From positions 1 through 21,032 of IMG/VR virus record IMGVR_UViG_3300033153_004192: 21,032 nt of DNA; one strand, given 5' to 3'. The notes beneath the pieces are model-generated. The model was not told the DNA's origin. It saw only the letters and a program-made list of their open reading frames with translations, and made no database searches. This DNA comes from a virus. A program made the translations under genes and the position numbers. This document shows, one piece after another, positions 6,901-13,119 of the stretch. Each line of letters begins with the position of its first letter. Position 1 is the first letter of the stretch.

Positions 6901-7196
6901 TCCCCATACCTCGCTTTGTAATCACCTTCAGTTGGGCCAGTCTTATGTTTAATGCACCAAACTGTTGCGCCTTCTCTATGTGGATAGTGCGGCTCACCAC
7001 AATTGCAAATATTTTCCTTATTCTTTTTCATTTGCCATTTATCCAAGTAAGTTATTTCATTGCCACAGCTTGGGCATTTTTTCTTATTGACATATTGTTC
7101 AACTTTTCTTTTAAATGAATGCCGTTGCCAACACCTTTGTCCTTTAAATTTCCCGGTCTTATACATAGCACCGGCGCATCGGTATAAATAGCTCAC
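6897..7196 (-). CDS. Zinc-ribbon-like small protein
   Basis: This is a 99-residue basic protein with KCPSCGN (about 40-46) and a second pair ICNCGEPHYPHR, a plausible zinc ribbon. An N-terminal YRCAGAM and later CW and CIKH may form a second site. Such small zinc proteins near phage polymerases often bind nucleic acid, but no specific family is recognised. The GTG start overlaps the upstream stop as GTGA; the ribosome site is weak. Confidence 0.65.
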   Translation of the reverse strand: MSYLYRCAGAMYKTGKFKGQRCWQRHSFKRKVEQYVNKKKCPSCGNEITYLDKWQMKKNKENICNCGEPHYPHREGATVWCIKHKTGPTEGDYKARYGE

Positions 7197-7405
7197 TTTT
7201 TAATGTGCTCTTCAATCGCTTGTAATTGTTTGCTTGCGTGTGATACTTGCCTCGATATAAAACCCATCATCAATGACTGTATCTCCAGCGCAATAAGGAT
7301 CAATCCAATTATAATGGTTGTCCATAGTGCATGAGTTTCTTGCCACGATGCCGCGATTAATCCCCCTGACATCAAGAACCTAGCCAATACTGTTAGTGCT
7401 TTCAT
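7193..7405 (-). CDS. Small membrane protein, two hydrophobic segments, holin-like topology
   Basis: This is a 70-residue protein. Segments about 3-21 (LTVLARFLMSGGLIAASW) and about 28-48 (WTTIIIGLILIALEI, then SLMMGFI) are hydrophobic, and the C-terminus is a charged helix (ASKQLQAIEEHIKK). Two transmembrane helices and a charged tail resemble small class II holins, but no endolysin gene lies nearby, so this is topology only. The ATG overlaps the stop of the exonuclease gene (ATGA). Confidence 0.6.
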   Translation of the reverse strand: MKALTVLARFLMSGGLIAASWQETHALWTTIIIGLILIALEIQSLMMGFISRQVSHASKQLQAIEEHIKK

Positions 7406-7944
7406 AATACCCCCTGTTTACTTAACCATTTACAAACATCAAGAAGGATCTCGCAATCCCCAATTGCCCGGTGTTTTTGTTCCGGGTCTTGGCCATAAGC
7501 GTGCTTGTAAATGTCTTGTAGTTTTGTATACTTGCCTTTGAATAGGCTTTTGCTATTCTCGGCGGTACACGTGTGAATGAATGGCCATGGGAAATGAAAC
7601 TCCATTCCAATTCGCCTTAACTCGAATAATAATAGATTGCGGTCAAATGGCAAGTTGTGCGCAATCATGCGGTCTGAATCTTTAAAGAAGCCAACCAACT
7701 CTGGTAAGTAGTGGCTAAACTTCGGCTGTTTCTTTATGTCTGCCGGTGTTATCCCTGTTATTTTTGTTATGAATGGTGGCAATGATATTGGTGGCTTGCA
7801 TAAGAAGTTCATGCGGCCAATCTCTTTCCAATTATCATCAACCTTAATGGCGCCAAGCTCTATAATGTGCGGCTGTTGTAGCAGTGGTTTTGCCGCGTTC
7901 TTAACAAGCCCGGTTGTTTCTGTATCGAGTATTATTGTATTCAT
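7402..7944 (-). CDS. DEDDh 3'-5' exonuclease (DnaQ / Pol III epsilon-like)
   Basis: This is a 180-residue protein with Exo I LDTETTGL (D7, E9), an ITGIT segment, Exo II AHNLPFDRNLL and Exo III HRAIGDCEIL (H158, D163), the complete DEDDh set. It has the length of the bacterial epsilon catalytic domain. It would remove misincorporated nucleotides, and it probably serves the family C polymerase encoded about 660 bases downstream, whose PHP domain is degenerate. Whether it binds that polymerase cannot be seen. The ATG overlaps the upstream stop (ATGA), with GGAG about 10 bases before. Confidence 0.9.
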   Translation of the reverse strand: MNTIILDTETTGLVKNAAKPLLQQPHIIELGAIKVDDNWKEIGRMNFLCKPPISLPPFITKITGITPADIKKQPKFSHYLPELVGFFKDSDRMIAHNLPFDRNLLLFELRRIGMEFHFPWPFIHTCTAENSKSLFKGKYTKLQDIYKHAYGQDPEQKHRAIGDCEILLDVCKWLSKQGVL

Positions 7945-8135
7945 GAATTTGGATCTCCGTCACATAATACATAATCATCATCAACGACTAAATGCCATAT
8001 TGGGGAATGGCCATTGAGATTCCGATTAAATTTTTCAGCAAGATCTTCTGCTTGCTTTTTAGTTAGGTGATTGAAGCTAACCTGTTTTTCAGGATAATTG
8101 TCAATATTATGATTGCTAGTTTCTATTACTTTCAC
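7941..8135 (-). CDS. Small protein of unknown function
   Basis: This is a 64-residue protein starting at a GTG (8135) with AAGGAG about 7 bases upstream. It has a short helix rich in Lys/Glu (LTKKQAEDLAEKFNRNL) and a strand-like end (WHLVVDDDYVLCDGD). No family recognised. It is the first gene after the structured intergenic segment and is coupled by ATGA to the exonuclease. Confidence 0.65.
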   Translation of the reverse strand: MKVIETSNHNIDNYPEKQVSFNHLTKKQAEDLAEKFNRNLNGHSPIWHLVVDDDYVLCDGDPNS

Positions 8136-8225
8136 AACACACTCCTTAAAAGAAGGTCTTGCCCACTCGCATGATCAACGCAGCGTCAACCAAGGTATTA
8201 TCCAGCAAGCAAGACCAATTCGGGC
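8136..8225 (-). terminator. Intergenic stem-loop, possible terminator or RNA element
   Basis: GGTCTTGC at 8155-8162 pairs perfectly with GCAAGACC at 8209-8216, and two G-U pairs could extend the stem inwards. The loop is 46 bases. Read leftwards, the stem is followed by TTCTTTT and then the AAGGAG of the next gene. A short stem before a T-rich run fits an intrinsic terminator, but the loop is long. It could instead be a structured leader controlling the next gene, or a small RNA. No tRNA fold fits. Confidence 0.4.
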
Positions 8226-8426
8226 TTAACCTAGTTTGCAGCGCAACTTGGCGGCAATGACTGATGCTTTACCAAAGGCCGATAACTGAGAACGGATTGT
8301 TGCCATGTCTTTGCTTTCACCTTTCATGTTATCAATTAGACCGGCCACAATCGCTTTTTTATTTTCGGTCATGATTGCCTTTTGTGCTTTCAGTTCTGCT
8401 TTCACTTTCTTTGTATCAATCTTCAT
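8226..8426 (-). CDS. Small basic helical protein
   Basis: This is a 66-residue, Lys-rich protein, predicted almost all helical (VKAELKAQKAIM, then ATIRSQLSAFGKASVIAAKL). It could bind nucleic acid, but no motif is recognised. The ATG at 8426 has GAGG about 9 bases before, inside the overlapping end of the upstream small gene. It is followed by the stem-loop region, so it may be the last gene of the enzyme cassette transcript. Confidence 0.65.
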   Translation of the reverse strand: MKIDTKKVKAELKAQKAIMTENKKAIVAGLIDNMKGESKDMATIRSQLSAFGKASVIAAKLRCKLG

Positions 8427-8565
8427 TTTTCTTTTCCTCTTGTTTATAAAAGTTGTACATTATTTTGAGCAATGGTGCTCGTGTTTTAACCAGCCACTGA
8501 TAAAATTTTAATGAGTCCTTGATGTTGGCTGGTAAACTATTCCACCAAGGTTCATCTTCATACAT
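8416..8565 (-). CDS. Short protein (49 residues), WW-rich N-terminus
   Basis: The ATG at 8565 overlaps the end of the VOC gene by 8 bases and the frame runs into the next gene by 11 bases, filling the gap exactly. The product (EDEPWWNSLPANIKD, then FYQWLVKTRAPLLKIMYNFY) has a composition typical of real protein, with many aromatics and a charged C-terminus. No strong Shine-Dalgarno is seen, so it may depend on coupling. Function unknown. Confidence 0.55.
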   Translation of the reverse strand: MYEDEPWWNSLPANIKDSLKFYQWLVKTRAPLLKIMYNFYKQEEKKNED

Positions 8566-9022
8566 CTAGCATTATGCGCTGAATGACTTTCAGGTCAAAT
8601 CCGATAGCTTCACGCGTATCAAAAATAACATATTTGTATTTGCGCTTCCCTTTGATGTTTGGATTTGAATGCGATTGCGTTTCTACCTGCTGCGCAATTC
8701 CATAACCGAGCTTTGCCATCTTCTCGATATAAGGCTCAACATCATCAACATGGAGTCCTAAGTGGCTCATGCCTGACTTTTGCTTATGCCGTTCAATCCA
8801 GTTATCCCCGGCGTCATACTTTAATATTTCAAATTCAAATGGTCCAATCTGATAATTAAAGTTCAATGTCGCTTCGCTAACAACCGGCTCACCAAACACT
8901 TCCCCTTTGGCAACAACATGATCTTCTTGCCATTCATCAAAGCCCAATTCGGATAACGCTTCAATTAGCTTGTCCGGGTTTTCGGAATAGATTGCCACCT
9001 GTTCAATTTTAATGTCTTTCAT
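8558..9022 (-). CDS. VOC (glyoxalase/bleomycin-resistance fold) protein
   Basis: This 154-residue protein fits one VOC domain made of two beta-alpha-beta-beta-beta modules: an opening strand IEQVAIYS, a FEFEILKY strand, then HLGLHVDDVEPYIEKMAKLG in the second module. His and Glu residues in these strands are candidate metal ligands (H of MSHLGLHV, E of FEFEILKY). VOC proteins include lyases, epimerases (methylmalonyl-CoA epimerase type), dioxygenases and binding proteins, so the reaction is open. The ATG at 9022 has AAGGAG 6 bases before; an earlier start at 9076 would lie inside the radical SAM gene. It is the last clear enzyme of the cassette. Confidence 0.75.
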   Translation of the reverse strand: MKDIKIEQVAIYSENPDKLIEALSELGFDEWQEDHVVAKGEVFGEPVVSEATLNFNYQIGPFEFEILKYDAGDNWIERHKQKSGMSHLGLHVDDVEPYIEKMAKLGYGIAQQVETQSHSNPNIKGKRKYKYVIFDTREAIGFDLKVIQRIMLDV

Positions 9023-9032
9023 TTTATTCTCC

Positions 9033-9935
9033 TTAAAAGAATGATTTTTTAGTTTCAATGCCATCACATACTTCATTTATCTCAGATAAACGCTGCACGC
9101 AACACGACCTACATATGCTGGGCAAATCTTTGTATTCAAGTTTAGAATAGGCCACAACATTTTTCCAAGTCTCACTCCAATCACCATTTATATAGCCAAA
9201 TGGTTCTGTAAATGTATGAGACTTGGTGTCACCATTGGTGATGCAGCATGGATATACATCACCCTGCGAACCGATGTACAGCTGATATAATACCGCCGAA
9301 CAATGTTTGAACTTACTTACAAATCGAGGCACCGCCGATTGAACGCTGCTCATCGGATAGACCGAGCGCATATCAATTCTGATATCTCTACCTTTAGCAA
9401 ATTCTTGTATCAAAGGCCATTGTGATTCATTTTCCTTATGAATGGTAACACCGAGTTCAACATTCACCCCGGCTGCGATCATACGGTCAATGCCTTCAAT
9501 TATTTTTTTAAGCGGCGTATGGCCACGCACGACTTTGTATACATCTTCCTCAACCGCATCGAGACTCACCCGGATCCAAGCAGCCTCCTTAAGCAAATCC
9601 ATATCAATTGAAGGTGGAACAAAACCGGAGCAAGTAAAGCCAAACGGCAATCCAAGCCCAACATGGTATGCCATCACTTCATTGATGTCGCGATAAGCAA
9701 AAGGATCTCCACCACTATAGCAAACGGACTCAACCCCGTTTGCTACCATGCCACCAAGAAACTTCAACCAATCCTTAACATCGATTGTGTATTGCGTTCT
9801 ATCCGGGTGGTCACACATTATACATCGGTTGAAACATTTATCCGTCAATGCTACTTGTATTGATATCGGTGCACCGGCATAACCACCGGCAACAATCGGA
9901 AAGTATCGTGCAATTTTAGCGGTGCGCTTATCCAT
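9033..9935 (-). CDS. Radical SAM enzyme with SPASM-like C-terminal cysteines
   Basis: This 300-residue enzyme has the CxxxCxxC cluster CFNRCIMC (C34, C38, C41), which binds the 4Fe-4S cluster used to split S-adenosylmethionine. It is followed by YSGGDPF (about 73-79) and further strands of the partial barrel (IRVSLDAV, VELGVTIH). The C-terminus has HCSAVL, GDVYPCC and CRSCC, the pattern of a SPASM-type auxiliary cluster domain. SPASM enzymes modify peptides, sugars or other substrates by carbon-centred radical chemistry. The substrate here is unknown; no obvious precursor peptide lies next to it. The ATG overlaps the methyltransferase stop by 8 bases with GGAG before it. A radical SAM/SPASM gene is uncommon in phage genomes. 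Confidence 0.88.
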   Translation of the reverse strand: MDKRTAKIARYFPIVAGGYAGAPISIQVALTDKCFNRCIMCDHPDRTQYTIDVKDWLKFLGGMVANGVESVCYSGGDPFAYRDINEVMAYHVGLGLPFGFTCSGFVPPSIDMDLLKEAAWIRVSLDAVEEDVYKVVRGHTPLKKIIEGIDRMIAAGVNVELGVTIHKENESQWPLIQEFAKGRDIRIDMRSVYPMSSVQSAVPRFVSKFKHCSAVLYQLYIGSQGDVYPCCITNGDTKSHTFTEPFGYINGDWSETWKNVVAYSKLEYKDLPSICRSCCVQRLSEINEVCDGIETKKSFF

Positions 9936-10719
9936 AACAAATCTCCATTAGTTCATTTTTGAAATTGTCTCTGGTCTTGCGTCCAGCATCATAATAATTC
10001 CGGCCTGCTCTCCGTAAATCTTCAAGCACTTCCAAATCTTCTTTGCGCATCGGAGTGCCTTTCACAAGATTGATGACCTCAAAGCCCCAAAAGGAATTGG
10101 TGCCCCCGTTGGGCAAAAGTTTCAACCGCGTTGGTAACTTATCAACACCAAAACCTTTTTTAATGAGCTCATCAAATACAAATGGCAACAAATACGCGCC
10201 GATTCTTTGGAGCCAATGAATTTCCATACATATCCATTTTAGATTTGGATTGAGTTTGCTTCGCAGCAACATATCATACTCCGAACCTTCAACATCAATC
10301 TTCATACCAACGGGCTTGTATTCTTTTAACAAATCCCGGAACAAAGACACTTTGACCTTCGTGTAATGGTATCGCTCATCTTTTGTATTTTCCGTTATCA
10401 TCGAATTGCAATAATAATCATTTTCAGCGTCTTTCTTATTAGTACGCAAATGCAGTTTCTTATCCTTGCCTACAACAGCAACCCGCTTCACTGAAAATTT
10501 ATGAGCTTTGGCTTGTGCTTTGGCTTTCTTGAATGCTTCCGGGTGCGGTTCAAATCCAACAACCTTTCCAGCACCGGCCTCCATTAAGTAAGCGGCAACA
10601 AGACCTTCATTGCAACCAATATCCAATATCGTCTTACCAATCAGAAACTTCGGGGGGATCTTCTTCAAGTCCCGGATTGTCTGATTGGCTCCGCGTTCTG
10701 CTTTTGTTTTATCACTCAT
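9928..10719 (-). CDS. FkbM-type SAM-dependent methyltransferase
   Basis: This 263-residue protein has the Rossmann methyltransferase motif ILDIGCNEG (about 31-39), an acidic EPHP motif (57-60), and KIDVEGSEYDML (about 140-151), which is characteristic of the FkbM family. FkbM enzymes usually O-methylate sugars or polyketides. The C-terminus (about 210-263) is basic and helical and may be an extension for substrate or partner binding. ATG at 10719 follows AAAGGAG by 6 bases. It is coupled to the radical SAM gene downstream, suggesting successive steps on one substrate. Confidence 0.85.
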   Translation of the reverse strand: MSDKTKAERGANQTIRDLKKIPPKFLIGKTILDIGCNEGLVAAYLMEAGAGKVVGFEPHPEAFKKAKAQAKAHKFSVKRVAVVGKDKKLHLRTNKKDAENDYYCNSMITENTKDERYHYTKVKVSLFRDLLKEYKPVGMKIDVEGSEYDMLLRSKLNPNLKWICMEIHWLQRIGAYLLPFVFDELIKKGFGVDKLPTRLKLLPNGGTNSFWGFEVINLVKGTPMRKEDLEVLEDLRRAGRNYYDAGRKTRDNFKNELMEICYG

Positions 10720-10722
10720 ACA

Positions 10723-10899
10723 TCACTCCTTTAGTTCTGCTTTTGGCTTACTAAATGCCCTGATTGCATTTTTCATGTCGCCAATGTCTTTCATAGCCCA
10801 TAAATCATCAAGCAAGCTTTCCAGCTTATCTATTTTGGTTTGTTGTTCTTTGTTCACCCTCTCTAATTGAGAAATATATCCATGGTTTGCATCAACCAT
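10723..10899 (-). CDS. Short coiled-coil protein (58 residues)
   Basis: ATG at 10899 has GGAG 6 bases before, overlapping the end of the upstream MazG-like gene. Residues about 9-34 (ISQLERVNKEQQTKIDKLES and on) form a heptad-like helix, probably a coiled coil, followed by a shorter helix and a Lys-rich end. The frame fills the gap between its neighbours with three bases left, so it is likely real although it is short. It may act as a scaffold or small regulator; unknown. Confidence 0.7.
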   Translation of the reverse strand: MVDANHGYISQLERVNKEQQTKIDKLESLLDDLWAMKDIGDMKNAIRAFSKPKAELKE

Positions 10900-10902
10900 A
10901 CA

Positions 10903-11175
10903 CTACTCCATGACCGAGGCAAGCATTGCACAAAACACCGCCAAATCCCGGGGGGAGTCTTTGTGATTCTTGTCGGTTGCTATTCGATTTGTTTTTATTA
11001 CAATTTGAACCATTAAGTGAAAGCGCAAATAATCATCAGGGCATGACAGCGTGATGCCTTCCGGGTAAAGTGCGTGGAGAACTTCACCCTGTCGCTTCCA
11101 AGCATCACCATACTCTTTATTTTTCTCCAAATATAAATCGGATAATTCCTTCAAAATCTGGTCAGGTGTTTTCAT
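10903..11175 (-). CDS. MazG/DUF1599-like nucleotide-metabolism protein
   Basis: This 90-residue helical protein has EKNKEYGDAW (about 18-26) and a C-terminal RDLAVFCAML, matching the pattern KxxxYGxxW...DLAxYxxM. I associate that pattern with DUF1599, linked in the literature to nucleotide modification, and with compact all-alpha NTP pyrophosphohydrolases. The usual acidic EExxE metal site of MazG is not obvious, so pyrophosphatase activity is uncertain. A role in the nucleotide pool or with modified nucleotides fits its position beside ThyX and the HAD phosphatase. The start ATG has GGAG about 10 bases upstream. Confidence 0.6.
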   Translation of the reverse strand: MKTPDQILKELSDLYLEKNKEYGDAWKRQGEVLHALYPEGITLSCPDDYLRFHLMVQIVIKTNRIATDKNHKDSPRDLAVFCAMLASVME

Positions 11176-11180
11176 TATTG

Positions 11181-11906
11181 TTATGCTCCGTAAGGTAAGA
11201 TGTTGCCAGATAAGTGAAAATTGTTTTCACGCTTATGTAAAAGGTAGTAAACAAAATTGGCGATTGCCTCTGCCGGGATTTCTTTTCCCGCCACCAATCC
11301 ATTGAGCTGATACTCATGCGCCTTTTCTTCAGACCAACCACGCATTGCGGGAACCGTCTTGTCAATATAATCGCTCATGCCCGTGCCTTCAATTTTAGCG
11401 GGGGAGATCCCAAAGACTGTGATGCCGTTTTTCTTTGTGAGTTCTCTTGCGAGTTGTTGCGTCATTATATGCGCAGCTCCTTTGCTCGCATTATAAGCGA
11501 GGGAAGTTGTCATTGGCATATGTGATGCGTTGCTAACAATATTCAATATCGTGCCTTTGCTGGTTGTTAGCTTCTCCAGACATTCTTTGGCCGTTATAAA
11601 TATTGATTTTGCATTCACCCCGATGAGGTGGTCAAAGTTCGCGCTTGTTTCTTTTTCCAACCATGCGATATGATTAATGCCGGCATTATTAATAAGAACA
11701 TCAATCACCGGAATATTCTGTAAAGCCATTCGCACAGACTCTTCAAATTGGACATAGCATTCAACCCATTGTTCATGACCAAGTTCAGACTCCGGTGCTA
11801 CACAATCGAGGTTCCAAACAAAGTGGCCTTCATCGGCAAACTTAATTGCCATGGCTCTCCCCAATCCGCTACTTGCTCCGGTTATTACAACATTCAACAT
11901 CTTCAT
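11181..11906 (-). CDS. Short-chain dehydrogenase/reductase (SDR)
   Basis: This 241-residue classical SDR has the nucleotide-binding TGASSGLG (9-16), NNAG (73-76), VNAKS (98-102), a Ser in NIVSNAS (about 123-129) and the catalytic Tyr/Lys pair YNASK (Y138, K142). The active site looks complete, so it should reduce or oxidise a carbonyl/hydroxyl with NAD(P)(H). The substrate is unknown; family members act on sugars, sterols, acyl carriers and cofactors. ATGA overlap with the HAD gene puts it in the same transcript as ThyX. SDR genes are rare in phages and suggest a metabolic pathway brought from a bacterium. Confidence 0.9.
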   Translation of the reverse strand: MKMLNVVITGASSGLGRAMAIKFADEGHFVWNLDCVAPESELGHEQWVECYVQFEESVRMALQNIPVIDVLINNAGINHIAWLEKETSANFDHLIGVNAKSIFITAKECLEKLTTSKGTILNIVSNASHMPMTTSLAYNASKGAAHIMTQQLARELTKKNGITVFGISPAKIEGTGMSDYIDKTVPAMRGWSEEKAHEYQLNGLVAGKEIPAEAIANFVYYLLHKRENNFHLSGNILPYGA

Positions 11907-12352
11907 TGTTTAATCTCCACTGTTGGTATTTCCAATTCACGATACATATCACAGATGTCTTCACGGTCATCAATTGCTTGAACTATCTCCAATCCGATTT
12001 CCATCATATGCATTACAACTTGCTTTTTTAAATTTACTGATGATTGCCGGTCACCTTCCTTGCGCATTATTAAATGGTCATGCCTAACCTTCCACCGGGT
12101 AAGTTGCTCAAGCGTTCCCGCTTTATACTTTTCAGGCCTGCCGGTAAGTATAACAACAAGCACATCGCTAGACAAAGAGTTGACCACGTTGATGACGCTT
12201 CTTGCCGGTTCATCAAATTCCATAGCCGAGTGAAACATATCCCACATCTCTTGCCTGCGGTGCGGTGCCACCGCGTCCAGATTGCTTACGATCCAAACGC
12301 GATGTTTAACATCAGCAACACAACCGTCCATATCAATCAATGCGACTTTCAT
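11903..12352 (-). CDS. HAD-superfamily phosphatase, polynucleotide kinase phosphatase-like
   Basis: This 149-residue protein has HAD motif I LIDMDGCVAD (D7, D9), motif II ILTGRPE (about 68-74), a central Lys and the acidic motif AIDDRED (about 126-132). The order and size resemble the phosphatase domain of T4 polynucleotide kinase and some nucleotidases. It would remove a phosphate from a nucleotide, polynucleotide end or small molecule. The start is ATG at 12352 (TGATG with the ThyX stop) or the GTG just before it at 12355; both have the same GGGAG upstream. Its place between ThyX and the MazG-like gene supports a nucleotide substrate. Confidence 0.8.
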   Translation of the reverse strand: MKVALIDMDGCVADVKHRVWIVSNLDAVAPHRRQEMWDMFHSAMEFDEPARSVINVVNSLSSDVLVVILTGRPEKYKAGTLEQLTRWKVRHDHLIMRKEGDRQSSVNLKKQVVMHMMEIGLEIVQAIDDREDICDMYRELEIPTVEIKQ

Positions 12353-13119
12353 CACATAGTTCTCCCGGGTGCGACCAACTCAACATTGGCTTCATGCTCG
12401 AATTTTGACCAAGCTACCTTTGCTGAATCCTTATAGATCTTTTGGTCACTCGGCTTCATTATAAAAGGCCGCACCGGGCACTCTTCATATCGAGGGAAGG
12501 CACAAGTGCCGTGATTGGCACAAAATACCTCGATGAATTCTTCAGCCCATGGGTGTACCGCAACAACCGCCGCTTTCATCGCTTTGAATACGTCTTGGTA
12601 TTCCCCTTGTGTTCTTTTACACAAACGGAGTTCTGCCATTTGGTGAAGGGTTCTCAAGTTAGCATTCATCATGACGCTTGTTTGAATGTTGGTTGGGATA
12701 ACTCCCCGGGCATCTTGTCGCGGCATGCCCATCTCAACCAATTGGCTGTAATCACTTATGGATTGCTCCATCGATAGATCGAATGATTCCATTTGCTCTT
12801 CATTGGCGCCGGGTGGTGTTAACCAATCCGCCTTACTAGCATCAACAACTCTCATCGCTTCTTGAGCATATGATGCGGTTCGGGTTCTTACTAATTGATG
12901 AGTGAATGCCCGGGTAACACCAGAGATTTTGAAAACGTAGTTGACAAACTCCCAACTACTTTTGATTGTATCTCTCATGTAGGCAAGGTGTTCCAATTTC
13001 TCTTCCATTGGTAGCGCCTTCAACCCTTCCATATCTTCAACACCTTGTAGCCGAGTATTTTTTGTGAACAAAAGTAACTCAAGCGCGTCTGGTGTATAAC
13101 TTATTAATTCAACCTTCAT
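12352..13119 (-). CDS. thyX: Flavin-dependent thymidylate synthase ThyX, variant signature
   Basis: This 255-residue protein has the ThyX region HQLVRTRTASYAQEAMR (about 74-90) and the C-terminal RLCKRTQGEY and CAFPRYEECP blocks typical of the family. ThyX makes dTMP from dUMP with methylene-tetrahydrofolate, NADPH and FAD. The signature RHRxxSxNExSxR is altered here: His to Thr at 79, Asn to Ala at 85 and Ser to Ala at 88. The flanking arginines R78, R80 and R90 are kept. Some natural ThyX variants have Gln near position 86, so partial change is tolerated, but the loss of the His is unusual. AAAGGAG precedes the ATG, which overlaps the FAD enzyme stop (ATGA). Confidence 0.85.
   Translation of the reverse strand: MKVELISYTPDALELLLFTKNTRLQGVEDMEGLKALPMEEKLEHLAYMRDTIKSSWEFVNYVFKISGVTRAFTHQLVRTRTASYAQEAMRVVDASKADWLTPPGANEEQMESFDLSMEQSISDYSQLVEMGMPRQDARGVIPTNIQTSVMMNANLRTLHQMAELRLCKRTQGEYQDVFKAMKAAVVAVHPWAEEFIEVFCANHGTCAFPRYEECPVRPFIMKPSDQKIYKDSAKVAWSKFEHEANVELVAPGRTM

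Noticed and set aside
8155-8216. tRNA gene suggested by a perfect acceptor-like stem
   Set aside because: The segment is only 62 bases, and no T-loop consensus or anticodon arm can be drawn.
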